Below, one piece after another: positions 16,434-25,800 of a stretch of DNA of 64,000 bases. The notes beneath the pieces were generated by a model that saw nothing but the letters and a program-made list of their open reading frames with translations, did not search any database and was not told where the DNA came from. Numbering within the stretch: position 1 is the first letter of the stretch; the number at the start of each line of letters is the position of its first letter. Where the stretch lies: NCBI GenBank assembly GCA_965204655.1, contig OZ241998.1, positions 1,612,001 to 1,676,000 of the forward strand. Direction: 5' to 3'. The stretch comes from CATQHL01 sp965204655 (GTDB lineage: Bacteria > Actinomycetota > Acidimicrobiia > Acidimicrobiales > CATQHL01). Made by a program: the position numbers and the translations under genes.

Positions 16434-18017
16434 TCATTGCGTATCGCCGCCGGACGGGGAAGCACCTTCGGGAGAGTCGGCTGTGCCGTCAGACTCTCCT
16501 GCGGCGCTCTTCTTCTGCAGTCGGCGCACCACCAACCCCGCCACCACAATCACCACCCCGGCCAGCCAAAGCGTGAGACGAACCCCGGGAAGCTGAATGG
16601 TGACGCCGACATCTATGGAGCCGTCGAAAATCCAGTTGGAGAGGGCGTCTAGGCCAGAGGAGAGCGACGGGCCGAGCACCAACGCCAAGACCAGACACAA
16701 GCGCACGATGGAATAGAGACCGGCGAACACGCGCCCGCGCAGTTCGTCGGCGGTATTGGAATGAAGCAGCGTGAAGCCGAGCACGTAGACGCCTCCGGCG
16801 CTCATACCCAAACCGCCCGCCATAAAAGCAACCCCGGTCAGGGAGTTGAGCGAAGCGGCCAGAAACAGGAAAACGCCGGATGAAAATACGGAGAACGCAA
16901 ACGTGACATCCTTGTTGAGCTTTTGCTGCACCAGCAGAAGCGCTCCTACACCCAGGGCAACGCCGACCCCCAACCCGGTCGTCATAAGACCCCAGGCCCT
17001 GTCGGCTTCCGGCCCCGCTATCCCGACAACCTCTTTGATGTAAATCAGGCCCAACGGCACCAGCATGCCTCCACCGATGAGCCCCATGGCCAGTCCTACG
17101 CCGATGGGGCGTACCGTGTCGTTCTCAAACACGTACTTCCAACCCTCGCGGACCTCCCGCAGGAACTGCTTCCAGACGATCGAAAGCCTGTGGCCTAGAC
17201 GGGCGGAGCTAGAGCCTCCGGGTCTGAAACGGGCAAGAAATTCCCGCCAGCCGCCCGACGGCTTTGGAGTGAGCGCCCGGGCGGCGGGCGAAGAATCGGG
17301 GAGACGTATAGCGAACAACAAGAGCGCCGAAACCAAGAAGGTCAAGGAGTTGATGTAGAAAGCGAACGCCTCCTTTTCCAGTCGAAGGGCTTGCGCAAAG
17401 CCCGAGTTCTCCAGCCCCTCAGCGGCGCTCTGCACGCCAACCAGCACAAGGGAGGCGATCGGGAACATCCCGTAGGTGGCCAGCATGGAAAGGGAGTTGG
17501 CCGTGGTCAGGTGCTCCCTCTTGAGCAGGTTGGGGACTAGCGCCTCCTTGGCCGGAATCCAGGCGAGCGTGAAGGCCTCGATCACCAGAGAGGCCAAGAC
17601 AAGCGCCCAGAGGCTGTTCACGAACGGAACGAAAAGAAAGATCCCAGCCCTAGCTACGTCGCAGAGGATCATGAGGCGGCGGCGGTCGAAACGGTCAGCC
17701 AGAACCCCGGTCATCGGAGTGAAGAACAGACCCGGCACCAGACGGGTGGCCATCACTATGGCGATGGAGAGGTCAGCGTTGGCGCCGACCCGCCCGGCGA
17801 CGATGGCCAGAGCCAGAAACCCCAGCCAATCCCCCAGGGAAGTCACCAGTTGAGCCGACCAGAGGTGCAGAAACTGGCGGGAGCCGAACACCCGATCTAT
17901 AAATCCCGACCATCTCTTGCCTAGGTTGGCGACCCAGTTGCTGATTTCGTCCGGAAGCGGATCTATAGGTTCAGGTCGGTAGTACTCCTCCTCGTAGGAC
18001 TCCTCCTCCGACGCCAC
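16434..18017 (-). CDS. MFS transporter
   Basis: A 527-residue major facilitator with about twelve hydrophobic helices, a cytoplasmic N-terminal acidic stretch and the family loop DRFDRRRLMILCDVARA between helices 2 and 3. Related permeases often sit between topA and tmk in actinobacteria; the substrate is unknown. The GTG start at 18017 is 14 nt after the topA stop, and its C-terminus is Ser/Glu-rich. Confidence 0.85.
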   Translation of the reverse strand: MASEEESYEEEYYRPEPIDPLPDEISNWVANLGKRWSGFIDRVFGSRQFLHLWSAQLVTSLGDWLGFLALAIVAGRVGANADLSIAIVMATRLVPGLFFTPMTGVLADRFDRRRLMILCDVARAGIFLFVPFVNSLWALVLASLVIEAFTLAWIPAKEALVPNLLKREHLTTANSLSMLATYGMFPIASLVLVGVQSAAEGLENSGFAQALRLEKEAFAFYINSLTFLVSALLLFAIRLPDSSPAARALTPKPSGGWREFLARFRPGGSSSARLGHRLSIVWKQFLREVREGWKYVFENDTVRPIGVGLAMGLIGGGMLVPLGLIYIKEVVGIAGPEADRAWGLMTTGLGVGVALGVGALLLVQQKLNKDVTFAFSVFSSGVFLFLAASLNSLTGVAFMAGGLGMSAGGVYVLGFTLLHSNTADELRGRVFAGLYSIVRLCLVLALVLGPSLSSGLDALSNWIFDGSIDVGVTIQLPGVRLTLWLAGVVIVVAGLVVRRLQKKSAAGESDGTADSPEGASPSGGDTQ

Positions 18018-18031
18018 GGGGCGAGACCCTC

Positions 18032-20785
18032 TTAACGGGGACGACCGGAGGTACCGCCTGCCCCGGAGCGTCTCCTCTTTCCCGAGGACTGCGAGGCGGA
18101 CGCCTGAGAACCCGAGGCGCTTCTGCGGGCTCCCGATTTGGTCTTGGCTCCCCCGCTTCGGCTGCGAGACTTCCCACTCGCCGACGAACGTCGTTCAGAT
18201 AGAAGATCGGAGGCTCGCTGAAGGCTCAACTTCTCGGGATCGTCGCCCTTGCGCAAGGAAGCGTTCACCTCTCCGTCGCTCACATACGGGCCGAATTGTC
18301 CGTCCTTGAGGACGATTTCCTTGCCCGTCCGAGGATCGGGGCCGAGTTCGCGTAAAAGCCCGCGAGCGGCGCGGCGGGAACTCTTGGGACGCGAGAGCAG
18401 TTCCAGGGCTTCGTCCAGGGTTATCGTAAAAAGCTGTTCCTCGGTATCTAGGGAGCGAGTTTCTTTGCCCTGTTTGACGTAAGGGCCATATTTGCCATTC
18501 TGGACGGTCACGGCCTCACCGCCGTCGCTGGCGGCGCCGAGAGTGCGCGGAAGGCTCAGCAGTTTCAAGGCTTCGGAAAGAGTGACGTTCTCAAGCTTCA
18601 TGGACTTGAACAAGGAGGCGTACCGGGGCTTGCCCGCTTCGTCGCCGGACGCCGGACCGAGTTGGACGAACGGGCCGTAGCGCCCCTCCTTGGCCGTGAC
18701 TGGAAGGCCGGACTCGGGGTCGTCGCCTAGTTTGCGAATGGCGCTGGAGGCTTCCAACAATTCCAGGGCGCGTTCAACAGTCAGTTCGTCGGGCGGCAGA
18801 GCCTCCGGCAAGTCGGCTTTCCTATCCCCGCAAGAAAGGAACGGGCCGTAGCGCCCGAGACGAATCTCAATGGGTGTTCCCGCCGCATCGACGCCAATCG
18901 GAACGCTGCCGATAGCCCTTGGATCGATCTCGTCAAGACGCTCGGAAACCAAGGTCTTAAGGCCGGGCCCGCCCGAATCTCCGAAATAGAAACTTCGCAG
19001 CCAAGGAATGGACTCGGTGGAGCCGTTGGCGATCTCGTCAAGATCGTCCTCCATCCGGGCGGTGAAGGCGTAGTCAACGAGGTCGCCGAAGTGATTCTCC
19101 AGCAAAGCCACGACAACAAAAGCGGTGAACGCCGGAACGAGCGCCTGCCCTTTTTTCCACACGTAACCTCGGTCTTGGATGGTGCCCATGATGCTGGCGT
19201 AGGTAGACGGACGGCCCACGCCCAGTTCTTCTAGCTTCCGTACCAGGGTCGCTTCCGTGAAGCGGGCGGGCGGCTTGGTCTCGTGACCCAAAGCTTCCGG
19301 CGAGGAGAGTTTCGCACTGCCCCCTTCGGTAACCGCAGGCAAAACCTGATTGTCCGAGACGCTCTCGGCGTCTTCACCGTTGCCGCCGCCTCGCTTGGCG
19401 GCTTTCTTCGATTCGGGAGGCAAGGCCGCCCGAAAACCCTCGTGGGTGATGACGGTGCCGGAAGTGAAAAAGATGGCCTCTTCCCCTCGGCTGCTTTGGG
19501 CAGTGATCTCTACGCTGACGGTCTTGCCGACGGCGTCGGTCATCTGCGAAGCCATGGTGCGCCGCCAGATGAGGTCGTAGAGCCGCGCCTCGGGCGCTTT
19601 CAAGCGCCCGCGCAGTTCATCGGGATGACGCATCCTCTCTCCCGCAGGGCGGATGGCCTCGTGAGCCTCCTGAGCGTTGCGCGCCTTGCGAAGGTGAACA
19701 CGCGGCTTGGCGGGAAGGTAATCCTCCCCGAAACGGCGTTTGACCTCTTTGCGGACGGCTTCCACCGCCGAGGCGGCCAGGGTGGTGGAATCGGTGCGCA
19801 TGTAGGTGATGAAACCTTTCTCGTAGAGGGACTGGGCCAGCTTCATGACCGCCTTGGAAGACATCCCTAGGCGTCCGGCTTCCTGCTGCAGGGTGGAGGT
19901 GATGAACGGCGGAGGCGGCGTGCGCTTGTAAGGCTTCTCCCGTACCGACGACACCTCGCCAGCGCTCCCGTTCAGATCTTCCCCTAGTCTGAGTGCCTCG
20001 GGTTCGGTAAGAACCAACAGACGGGGCGACTTAGACTTCCCGGAGGCGTCGAAATCGTTGCCCCGAGCCACCCTTGCGCCGTCGAGGCTGTTCAGCCTGA
20101 CTTTAAAGCCCGCCGCCGGAGCGTCCTCCCCGCCTCCCTCCTGCCCCTCGGCGGTCATGAGCAGCGACCAGTAGGAAGCCGGCACGAAAGCCATCCGTTC
20201 CCGTTCCCGCTCCACCACCATGCGAGTGGCCACGCTCTGCACCCGCCCCGCAGAAAGACCACTCGCAACCTTCCGCCAGAGCACGGGCGAGACCTCGAAA
20301 CCGTAGAGCCTGTCGAGGAGTCTGCGCGCCTCCTGGGCGTCCACCAATCGGCGATCAATGTTCCGCAGGTTCTTGAGGGACTCGGAGATCGCCTCGCGGG
20401 TGATCTCGTGAAAAACCATCCGATGCACCTGCACCCGAGCCGGGGGGGAGAGAACTTCCAGCAGGTGCCAGGAGATGGCCTCGCCCTCGCGGTCCTCGTC
20501 GGTGGCCAGATACAACTCGTCGGCAGCCGCCGCGAGTTTTTTCAGCTCGCGTACACGCTTCTTGTCGCTCTGGGGAACCACGTAAAGGGGCTTAAAGTCG
20601 TTGTTGACGTCTATACCCAGGCGCGCCCAGGGCTCGGACTTGTAAGTGGCGGGGATTTCCGAACTGCTGCTCGGCAGGTCGCGAACGTGCCCGTAAGACG
20701 ACTCCACGACGTAGCTGTCGTCGAGAAATCGGGAAATGGTGGCTGCTTTCGTCGGCGATTCGACGATTACCAGTCGGTTTGGCAT
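18032..20785 (-). CDS. topA: DNA topoisomerase I
   Basis: This type IA topoisomerase relaxes negative supercoils. The TOPRIM domain opens with RLVIVESPTKA and continues with LATDEDREGEAISWHLLE. The active-site Tyr lies in GFITYMRTDSTTLAA. The C-terminal half lacks Cys4 zinc fingers and instead repeats a KxGRYGPF module, as in other actinobacterial enzymes, and ends in a Lys/Ser/Arg-rich tail that should bind DNA. It has 917 residues, a normal length. Confidence 0.95.
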   Translation of the reverse strand: MPNRLVIVESPTKAATISRFLDDSYVVESSYGHVRDLPSSSSEIPATYKSEPWARLGIDVNNDFKPLYVVPQSDKKRVRELKKLAAAADELYLATDEDREGEAISWHLLEVLSPPARVQVHRMVFHEITREAISESLKNLRNIDRRLVDAQEARRLLDRLYGFEVSPVLWRKVASGLSAGRVQSVATRMVVERERERMAFVPASYWSLLMTAEGQEGGGEDAPAAGFKVRLNSLDGARVARGNDFDASGKSKSPRLLVLTEPEALRLGEDLNGSAGEVSSVREKPYKRTPPPPFITSTLQQEAGRLGMSSKAVMKLAQSLYEKGFITYMRTDSTTLAASAVEAVRKEVKRRFGEDYLPAKPRVHLRKARNAQEAHEAIRPAGERMRHPDELRGRLKAPEARLYDLIWRRTMASQMTDAVGKTVSVEITAQSSRGEEAIFFTSGTVITHEGFRAALPPESKKAAKRGGGNGEDAESVSDNQVLPAVTEGGSAKLSSPEALGHETKPPARFTEATLVRKLEELGVGRPSTYASIMGTIQDRGYVWKKGQALVPAFTAFVVVALLENHFGDLVDYAFTARMEDDLDEIANGSTESIPWLRSFYFGDSGGPGLKTLVSERLDEIDPRAIGSVPIGVDAAGTPIEIRLGRYGPFLSCGDRKADLPEALPPDELTVERALELLEASSAIRKLGDDPESGLPVTAKEGRYGPFVQLGPASGDEAGKPRYASLFKSMKLENVTLSEALKLLSLPRTLGAASDGGEAVTVQNGKYGPYVKQGKETRSLDTEEQLFTITLDEALELLSRPKSSRRAARGLLRELGPDPRTGKEIVLKDGQFGPYVSDGEVNASLRKGDDPEKLSLQRASDLLSERRSSASGKSRSRSGGAKTKSGARRSASGSQASASQSSGKRRRSGAGGTSGRPR

Positions 20786-20864
20786 AGTTGATCTTGACTC
20801 CGATTTTCGCTGCTTAGGTCAGAGGGGTGGGAGGCTTGCTCCGATAGTCGAGACTCGCAGAATC

Positions 20865-22481
20865 TCAAGTGGGCTGGCGAACGTCGTCGGCTGACTCACG
20901 ATTGACGCCGCCGGGGGGCTTGGGGGTTCGCCGAGATGCAAACCAGAGCACCCCGAGTCCCCCGAGGAAGGCTATTAACGAACCGGCCAGAACTCCCACT
21001 TTGGCTTGATCGTCGGCTGGAGAGACGGCCCAGGGTGAAACCTCCTGAGAGGAGCGCTCTTCGGTAGACGCCCCCGATCCCGAAGCCGCGTTTGCGGCCG
21101 CCACTTCCTCAAGAGTCTGCTCGGCGTGCAAGGGCGCGTCCTCTTCAAACGCTAGGACAGTGACGAACAACGAGACGGTGAAACCGATACCGGCCACGAT
21201 GGAGATGCCCACAACATGCAGATAGTTCACGCCTTCGGGCAAGGAACCCAGCTTGAACTTGGCGAACAGCCAGGTGAAGAACGTCACTCCGACTGTCTTC
21301 CCCACCACCAGGCCCAGAACGATGCCCAGCGTGACCCGCGATGTGAGGGAGGTGGATAACAGGTCGATGCTCAGCACCACTCCAGCGTTCGCTAGGGCGA
21401 AGAGTGGAACGATCAAGTAGCTCACGTAAGGGTGCAGGATTATTTCCAGCCGCTCGGCCACCGAACGCGACTCCGTGATGCTGAAACCCGCCCGCCGGAT
21501 GTCCGTCAGGGTGATTTGCCTCTTCCGCTCCAACCAGCGCGCCACAGAGCGGGCTTTCGACTCGCTTTGAAGAGGCATGGCAGGCGTGAGCAGCCCAAGC
21601 GCCACCCCGGCGATCGTGGCATGCACCCCCGATCGGAACGTGGTCCACCAGACAATGAGACCCAAGGCAACATACATGGGAACATGCCAGACGCGAATCC
21701 TCGTCAGAACCGCGATCAACACGCAAGTTCCAATCGCCGCCAGCAGCCAGCCGATGGAAATATGGGAGGTATAGAAAATTGCGATCACCAGGATTGACCC
21801 GATGTCATCCGCGATAGCCAAGGACAGAAGAAATATCTTGAGCCAGGACGGCACCCTCTTGCCGAGCAGCGAGACGACTCCGATTGCGAAGGCGATGTCG
21901 GTCGCCATGGGGATGCCCCAGCCATTCAAATAGTCGCCTCCGGCGTTGAACGCAACGTAGATAAGCGCCGGAACGATCATTCCACCCAAGGCGGCGCCCA
22001 AGGGCAATAGCACGTTCCTCAGATTGCTGAGTTGGCCTGCCACCATCTCCCGTTTGATCTCCAGGCCCACCACAAAGAAGAACAACGCCATCAACGCATC
22101 GTTCACAAACGCGTGAAGGTCTCTGTCGAAAATGACGAAGTCCTGGAAACTGAGGTAGATGGGGGTGTGCCAAAAATCAAAATATCCGTCGCGAGCAGGA
22201 GAATTAACCCAGATCAGCGCCGCGGCGGTAGCTAGCAGGAGGAGTATCCCCCCGGAGGCTTCGATGTGGAGAAAACGCAGCAGAGGGCGAGCCAAGATGC
22301 GCGCCAGAACGCTGTCGCGCCCTAGCCAGGTGAGGTCGACGTCGGGAGGCTTGGGAGTTATTGAGTCGACGTCGGGAGCAGAACTCGATTCGTGCTCAGA
22401 GGCGCGGCTGGGGTCGGAAACGACATTCCGCGGGGGCTGGGGTTGCTCTGAGACTTCTGGTTCGGATTCGTCTGGGGTCAT
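20865..22481 (-). CDS. nhaA: Na+/H+ antiporter NhaA
   Basis: NhaA exports sodium in exchange for protons. The ion-binding Asp pair is in SLAIADDIGSILVIA, and FFVVGLEIKREMV and GIPMATDIAFAIG are both present. The ATG at 22481 with AGAGG upstream is preferred to the TTG at 22514. The protein carries hydrophilic extensions at both ends; the N-terminal one contains a duplicated PPDVD/PDVDS segment. Nothing in the neighbourhood suggests special regulation. Confidence 0.93.
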   Translation of the reverse strand: MTPDESEPEVSEQPQPPRNVVSDPSRASEHESSSAPDVDSITPKPPDVDLTWLGRDSVLARILARPLLRFLHIEASGGILLLLATAAALIWVNSPARDGYFDFWHTPIYLSFQDFVIFDRDLHAFVNDALMALFFFVVGLEIKREMVAGQLSNLRNVLLPLGAALGGMIVPALIYVAFNAGGDYLNGWGIPMATDIAFAIGVVSLLGKRVPSWLKIFLLSLAIADDIGSILVIAIFYTSHISIGWLLAAIGTCVLIAVLTRIRVWHVPMYVALGLIVWWTTFRSGVHATIAGVALGLLTPAMPLQSESKARSVARWLERKRQITLTDIRRAGFSITESRSVAERLEIILHPYVSYLIVPLFALANAGVVLSIDLLSTSLTSRVTLGIVLGLVVGKTVGVTFFTWLFAKFKLGSLPEGVNYLHVVGISIVAGIGFTVSLFVTVLAFEEDAPLHAEQTLEEVAAANAASGSGASTEERSSQEVSPWAVSPADDQAKVGVLAGSLIAFLGGLGVLWFASRRTPKPPGGVNRESADDVRQPT

Positions 22482-22602
22482 GACCTCTGCTGGGTTCGTG
22501 CACCTGCTTGGCAAAGCAAGGAAGCGGCGATCCCCCAGGCGGGGAAATAACTGGCCGCCGAACGGGGGCGCACGGAGTAAAGGGTAGGCAAGCTACTCGA
22601 AA

Positions 22603-23070
22603 CTACGGGTAATTGAAGGAGGAATCGGGGCTCGTGTAGACCACGAGACGGACTTCGGTGCCGTCGCTCGTGGGACGGATGGAGTGCTCGTCAACCATAG
22701 AACGCATCAGGGCGAGCCCCAAACCGCTCTCGTGCTCAAGCCTTCTAGGGTCCTCGGGGTCGGGCAACTCAACGACCCCGACGGGGTCAAAGCCGCCTCC
22801 ATGGTCGATGATCCTTACCTCTACTCTCCGGCGCCCGGGTGTGCAGTGCACTCGAATTGGCTTGAGCGAATTCCTAGCCGAGGATGCCGTCATGGAGTTC
22901 GTCACCGCCTCGGACACCGCCACCCGCAGGTTTTCCAAGCGCTCGGGCGACACCTGTGCTCCTCGAGCTACCGCAGAAACCACCAGGTCGCGCACCACCG
23001 CTAGATATTCGAAACTAGCTGGTACGTCCAGTTCTACGCCGTCTCTCCAGTCGCCGGCAGTTGCCGTCAC
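22603..23070 (-). CDS. Anti-sigma regulatory serine kinase of the RsbW type (GHKL ATPase)
   Basis: A 155-residue HATPase_c protein. The N box appears as AVSEAVTNSM, followed by VRIIDHGGGFDP and SGLGLALMRSMVD. Such kinases phosphorylate a STAS anti-sigma-factor antagonist and bind a sigma factor in partner-switching systems. A STAS protein is encoded at 41.7-42.1 kb, but no partner is adjacent here, so the circuit is inferred. The 175-nt gap to the next gene shows no recognisable element. Confidence 0.85.
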   Translation of the reverse strand: MTATAGDWRDGVELDVPASFEYLAVVRDLVVSAVARGAQVSPERLENLRVAVSEAVTNSMTASSARNSLKPIRVHCTPGRRRVEVRIIDHGGGFDPVGVVELPDPEDPRRLEHESGLGLALMRSMVDEHSIRPTSDGTEVRLVVYTSPDSSFNYP

Positions 23071-23246
23071 AGTTGGTGTCCCCCCTACTCAGAAGTCTCG
23101 CTGAGCGAGCAATCGCAGCGTAAACGATATCGCCGAGACGCTCAGAAAGGAAGGAAGAGACGGACAAGCCGGTGGTGCTGAACGGGGACGGCCAGCGCGG
23201 CGGACAAGTCGGAATGGCCGAACCCGGGGGGATTGCCGTGCGTCTC

Positions 23247-23642
23247 CTACTCTGTCCGCACGACCATCTTCTCCGAGAGCGTGATCTCCTCCGCTGCCAG
23301 CCGGAAGGGGGCGAACAATATCGGTGATCGGTACTCCAACCTGACTTCCACGCCCCCTCCCGCTTCGGCTGCGTCGACGACGCTCACCTTCAGCCGCTGT
23401 GGATCCAACTGAGCAGAGGCGCGCGCAGCGAGGATCGCACGGGAAGGATCGTTTGTAACGGCGACAGCCCGGGCGGCAGCGCCCGCAGCGTGGGCAACCA
23501 TGATCTGATCCCGCACTAGGAAACCCACTTGCACGCAGAGCAGAACCATCAACATCAGAGCTGGAAGCACCAACGCCAACTCCAGAGCGGCCTGACCCCC
23601 ATGCCGATCTGCGGCGGGGGACGGAGACGCCGGTCGGTTCAA
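23247..23642 (-). CDS. TadE-like pseudopilin
   Basis: A 131-residue protein with a TadE signature: a short N-terminus, then GQAALELALVLPALMLMVLL as the hydrophobic pilin-like helix, and an extracytoplasmic domain. It is the last gene of the Tad run and its TTG start overlaps the DUF4244 pilin stop (TTGA). It probably serves as a minor subunit of the pilus. Confidence 0.85.
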   Translation of the reverse strand: MNRPASPSPAADRHGGQAALELALVLPALMLMVLLCVQVGFLVRDQIMVAHAAGAAARAVAVTNDPSRAILAARASAQLDPQRLKVSVVDAAEAGGGVEVRLEYRSPILFAPFRLAAEEITLSEKMVVRTE

Positions 23643-23953
23643 TTAACGAGCTTGGTGATGGAACGCATCACGGCGTTGAAGAAGCTGCCGATTCGCTTGG
23701 TGTCGGTCGCCCAGGCCACGAACAACATGGCCAGGGCAGCCGCCCCGAGGATCACCAGCGCATACTCGGCGGTGGCTTGACCTCGACAATCCGATTCAAC
23801 TAAGCGGACGTTGCCGCTGCGGGCGGCGGCAAGCCGAAGCGTCAAGGCGGCCCTGCGGTTTTCGGCGGCCGACGAAAGCCGTTCGCAGAAGAAAAGCAGG
23901 GCGCTCTGGGCGGCGACGGCATGCTTGAGAACGGCGTACTTCATAATTTTCAT
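23639..23953 (-). CDS. Flp/DUF4244-type major pilin candidate
   Basis: A 104-residue protein with GQATAEYALVILGAAALA, the Flp-type processing site and hydrophobic helix, so a prepilin peptidase would cut before the helix. It has its own strong Shine-Dalgarno (AAGGAGGAAG before ATG), as expected for an abundant subunit, and follows tadC by 96 nt. The leader before the processing site is unusually long at about 55 residues. Confidence 0.82.
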   Translation of the reverse strand: MKIMKYAVLKHAVAAQSALLFFCERLSSAAENRRAALTLRLAAARSGNVRLVESDCRGQATAEYALVILGAAALAMLFVAWATDTKRIGSFFNAVMRSITKLVN

Positions 23954-24049
23954 GACTTCCTCCTTGTGTGGCTTCCTGATGTGTGGGGTTGACGGGAGAA
24001 ACGAGCAAGGGGAACAAGCAGGGGGAGTGGAGAGTTACACGACAAGCCG

Positions 24050-24859
24050 TCAGAAGTCGAGGAAGTCCAGCGAACCGGCCAACGAAGGAACGATGGTCAG
24101 CAGTACAAATGCGGGAAGCACGCAGATCGACAAAGGCGCCAGCAGTTTGAGCGGCACCATGCGCGCCGACCGCTCGGCCTCTCGCCGCTTTTCTAAACGC
24201 GCCTGATCGGCGGCCTGCGAGAGGCTGTCTGCCAGCGAAGTTCCGTAGCGCAGTGAGTTCACCAGCGGTCTTACGAGTTCCCGCAACTCCTCTCCGTATG
24301 TTTCGGGCAACTCCTCAAACGCCTCGGCGACGTCGACTCCCACTCTGATCCGGCGGCGGACGCATTCCAGCGCTTCTCCGAGGCGCCCCGGGCAGCGAGG
24401 CGCCACCTCATCCAGTGCCTGCCGGACGCTGAGGCCGGCGCTGACGCTCAGGGCAAAGAGATCTAACACCTCCGGAAGTCCGTTTCGCAGTGCGACCGCC
24501 GACTTGCGGCGGGAGCGGACGCGACTGCGACACCCCCACAACCACGAACCAGCGCCCGCTATAACACCCAGACGTAGATCCACCGCCCCCCCAGCCGCAG
24601 CAGCCAGCAAGGCCAACCCCAAACGTCGATCGGCGAGCGGGTCGGGGGCGCGGCCTGACAGAGAACGCAGCAGCCGCCCTAGTCGTGCTGCAAACCTCAG
24701 CGGAAAACGTCCTTCCGTCTTCGGAGTTGGAACGGCGGAGGTTCTTGAACCGAGTTGGCGGCGGCGTTCGGCCAAGGCAGGGCGTCGGCGCAGTCCGCTT
24801 AGACCCATGGCTGCGCCCCAGAGGAGAATCAATACCCAGAAGATCGCCAGGAAGTTCAT
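24050..24859 (-). CDS. tadC: Tad/type II secretion F-domain membrane protein TadC
   Basis: A 269-residue inner-membrane platform protein of the Tad pilus machine. The T2SSF core is recognisable as LFALSVSAGLSVRQALDEVAPRC (shown here as a family cue) and a C-terminal membrane helix. It overlaps tadB by 4 nt, as expected for a stoichiometric pair of platform subunits. Confidence 0.85.
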   Translation of the reverse strand: MNFLAIFWVLILLWGAAMGLSGLRRRPALAERRRQLGSRTSAVPTPKTEGRFPLRFAARLGRLLRSLSGRAPDPLADRRLGLALLAAAAGGAVDLRLGVIAGAGSWLWGCRSRVRSRRKSAVALRNGLPEVLDLFALSVSAGLSVRQALDEVAPRCPGRLGEALECVRRRIRVGVDVAEAFEELPETYGEELRELVRPLVNSLRYGTSLADSLSQAADQARLEKRREAERSARMVPLKLLAPLSICVLPAFVLLTIVPSLAGSLDFLDF

Positions 24860-25800
24860 CCAGCCCGAGTGATCCGGTACATCCAGAAAAACGCCGCGGC
24901 GTCGAGCAGAATGCCTGCCCCAAGACAGACAAGTCCCAAGGAAGAGCCCAGGAGGAAGCCCAACGTGCTCCCGCCGATCAAGGAGTCCAAGAGAAGAAAG
25001 CCCAGCGGCAAAAGGGCGATGATCAACGCCGAGGCTTTTCCCTGTAAAGAAAGCGCTGCTAGTTCGCTGCGTGTGTTGCGGCCGGCGCGCAGGGTGGACG
25101 CCACGCCGTCAATCGCCTGAGCCCGCCTTCCGCCGGCGGCTGCCCCGATGGACAGGGCGGCGACCGCCAAGCCGACGTCCGGGTGGCTTCTCCGCATCCG
25201 CCAGCGCTCCAAGGCAGCCGGCAGCGGTCTTCCTGACTGAACGTCTCCGAGAACGACCGCCAACTCCTCTCGCAGAGGGGGACGAGTCTCCCGATGGGCT
25301 TCGGCGATGGCAGCCAAGGAGGAAACGTCGGCGCGCAGACCTTGAGCCACCCGCTCCAGGAACCCAGGCAGAGAATCCAATACAATCCGCTCGCCGCGGC
25401 TGCGCAAGGCCGCCAGCAGCAGAGGCGGCCCCAGAACGCCCGCAACAAAACCCAACAAGGCGACGGAGGCGGATCCCGCAACCAAGCCAGCTAGAGCCCC
25501 CAAGGCAGCGGACGCCGCCCAGACCTTGTAGGCGCCCGCCTCAGCGCAGTTAAGAGAAGCCGCCGCCATCCAGCGGCGCAAGGGTCCTATCCCTTTCATC
25601 GCCAGAGCAGAGGACGAATCGGCGTCTTCGCCGCGACCCCAGTCTTCGCCGCGACCCTCCTTAGACGGAGGATCGAAGCAGCCATCACGCCCCCGGCAAC
25701 GCATCAACACCTTCCTGCGAGTCAGCACAAAGAGCAATCGGCGGATCAGGAATGCCGTAAACAACAAACCGACGGCCGCCAGGACAGAAGAAGCCATCAA
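24856..25800 (-). CDS. tadB: Tad/type II secretion F-domain membrane protein TadB
   Basis: A 314-residue partner of TadC with a membrane helix at each end of the T2SSF core, which contains LPGFLERVAQGLRADVS and PLPAALERW. A short linker (about residues 49-65) contains a duplicated GRGEDW element from an 18-nt tandem repeat in the DNA. It overlaps cpaF by 4 nt and tadC by 4 nt. Confidence 0.85.
   Translation of the reverse strand: MMASSVLAAVGLLFTAFLIRRLLFVLTRRKVLMRCRGRDGCFDPPSKEGRGEDWGRGEDADSSSALAMKGIGPLRRWMAAASLNCAEAGAYKVWAASAALGALAGLVAGSASVALLGFVAGVLGPPLLLAALRSRGERIVLDSLPGFLERVAQGLRADVSSLAAIAEAHRETRPPLREELAVVLGDVQSGRPLPAALERWRMRRSHPDVGLAVAALSIGAAAGGRRAQAIDGVASTLRAGRNTRSELAALSLQGKASALIIALLPLGFLLLDSLIGGSTLGFLLGSSLGLVCLGAGILLDAAAFFWMYRITRAG
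25624..25659. repeat. 18-nt in-frame tandem duplication in tadB
   Basis: GTCTTCGCCGCGACCC recurs with a period of 18 nt, encoding a repeated GRGEDW segment in the TadB linker. Copies are almost identical. Confidence 0.7.
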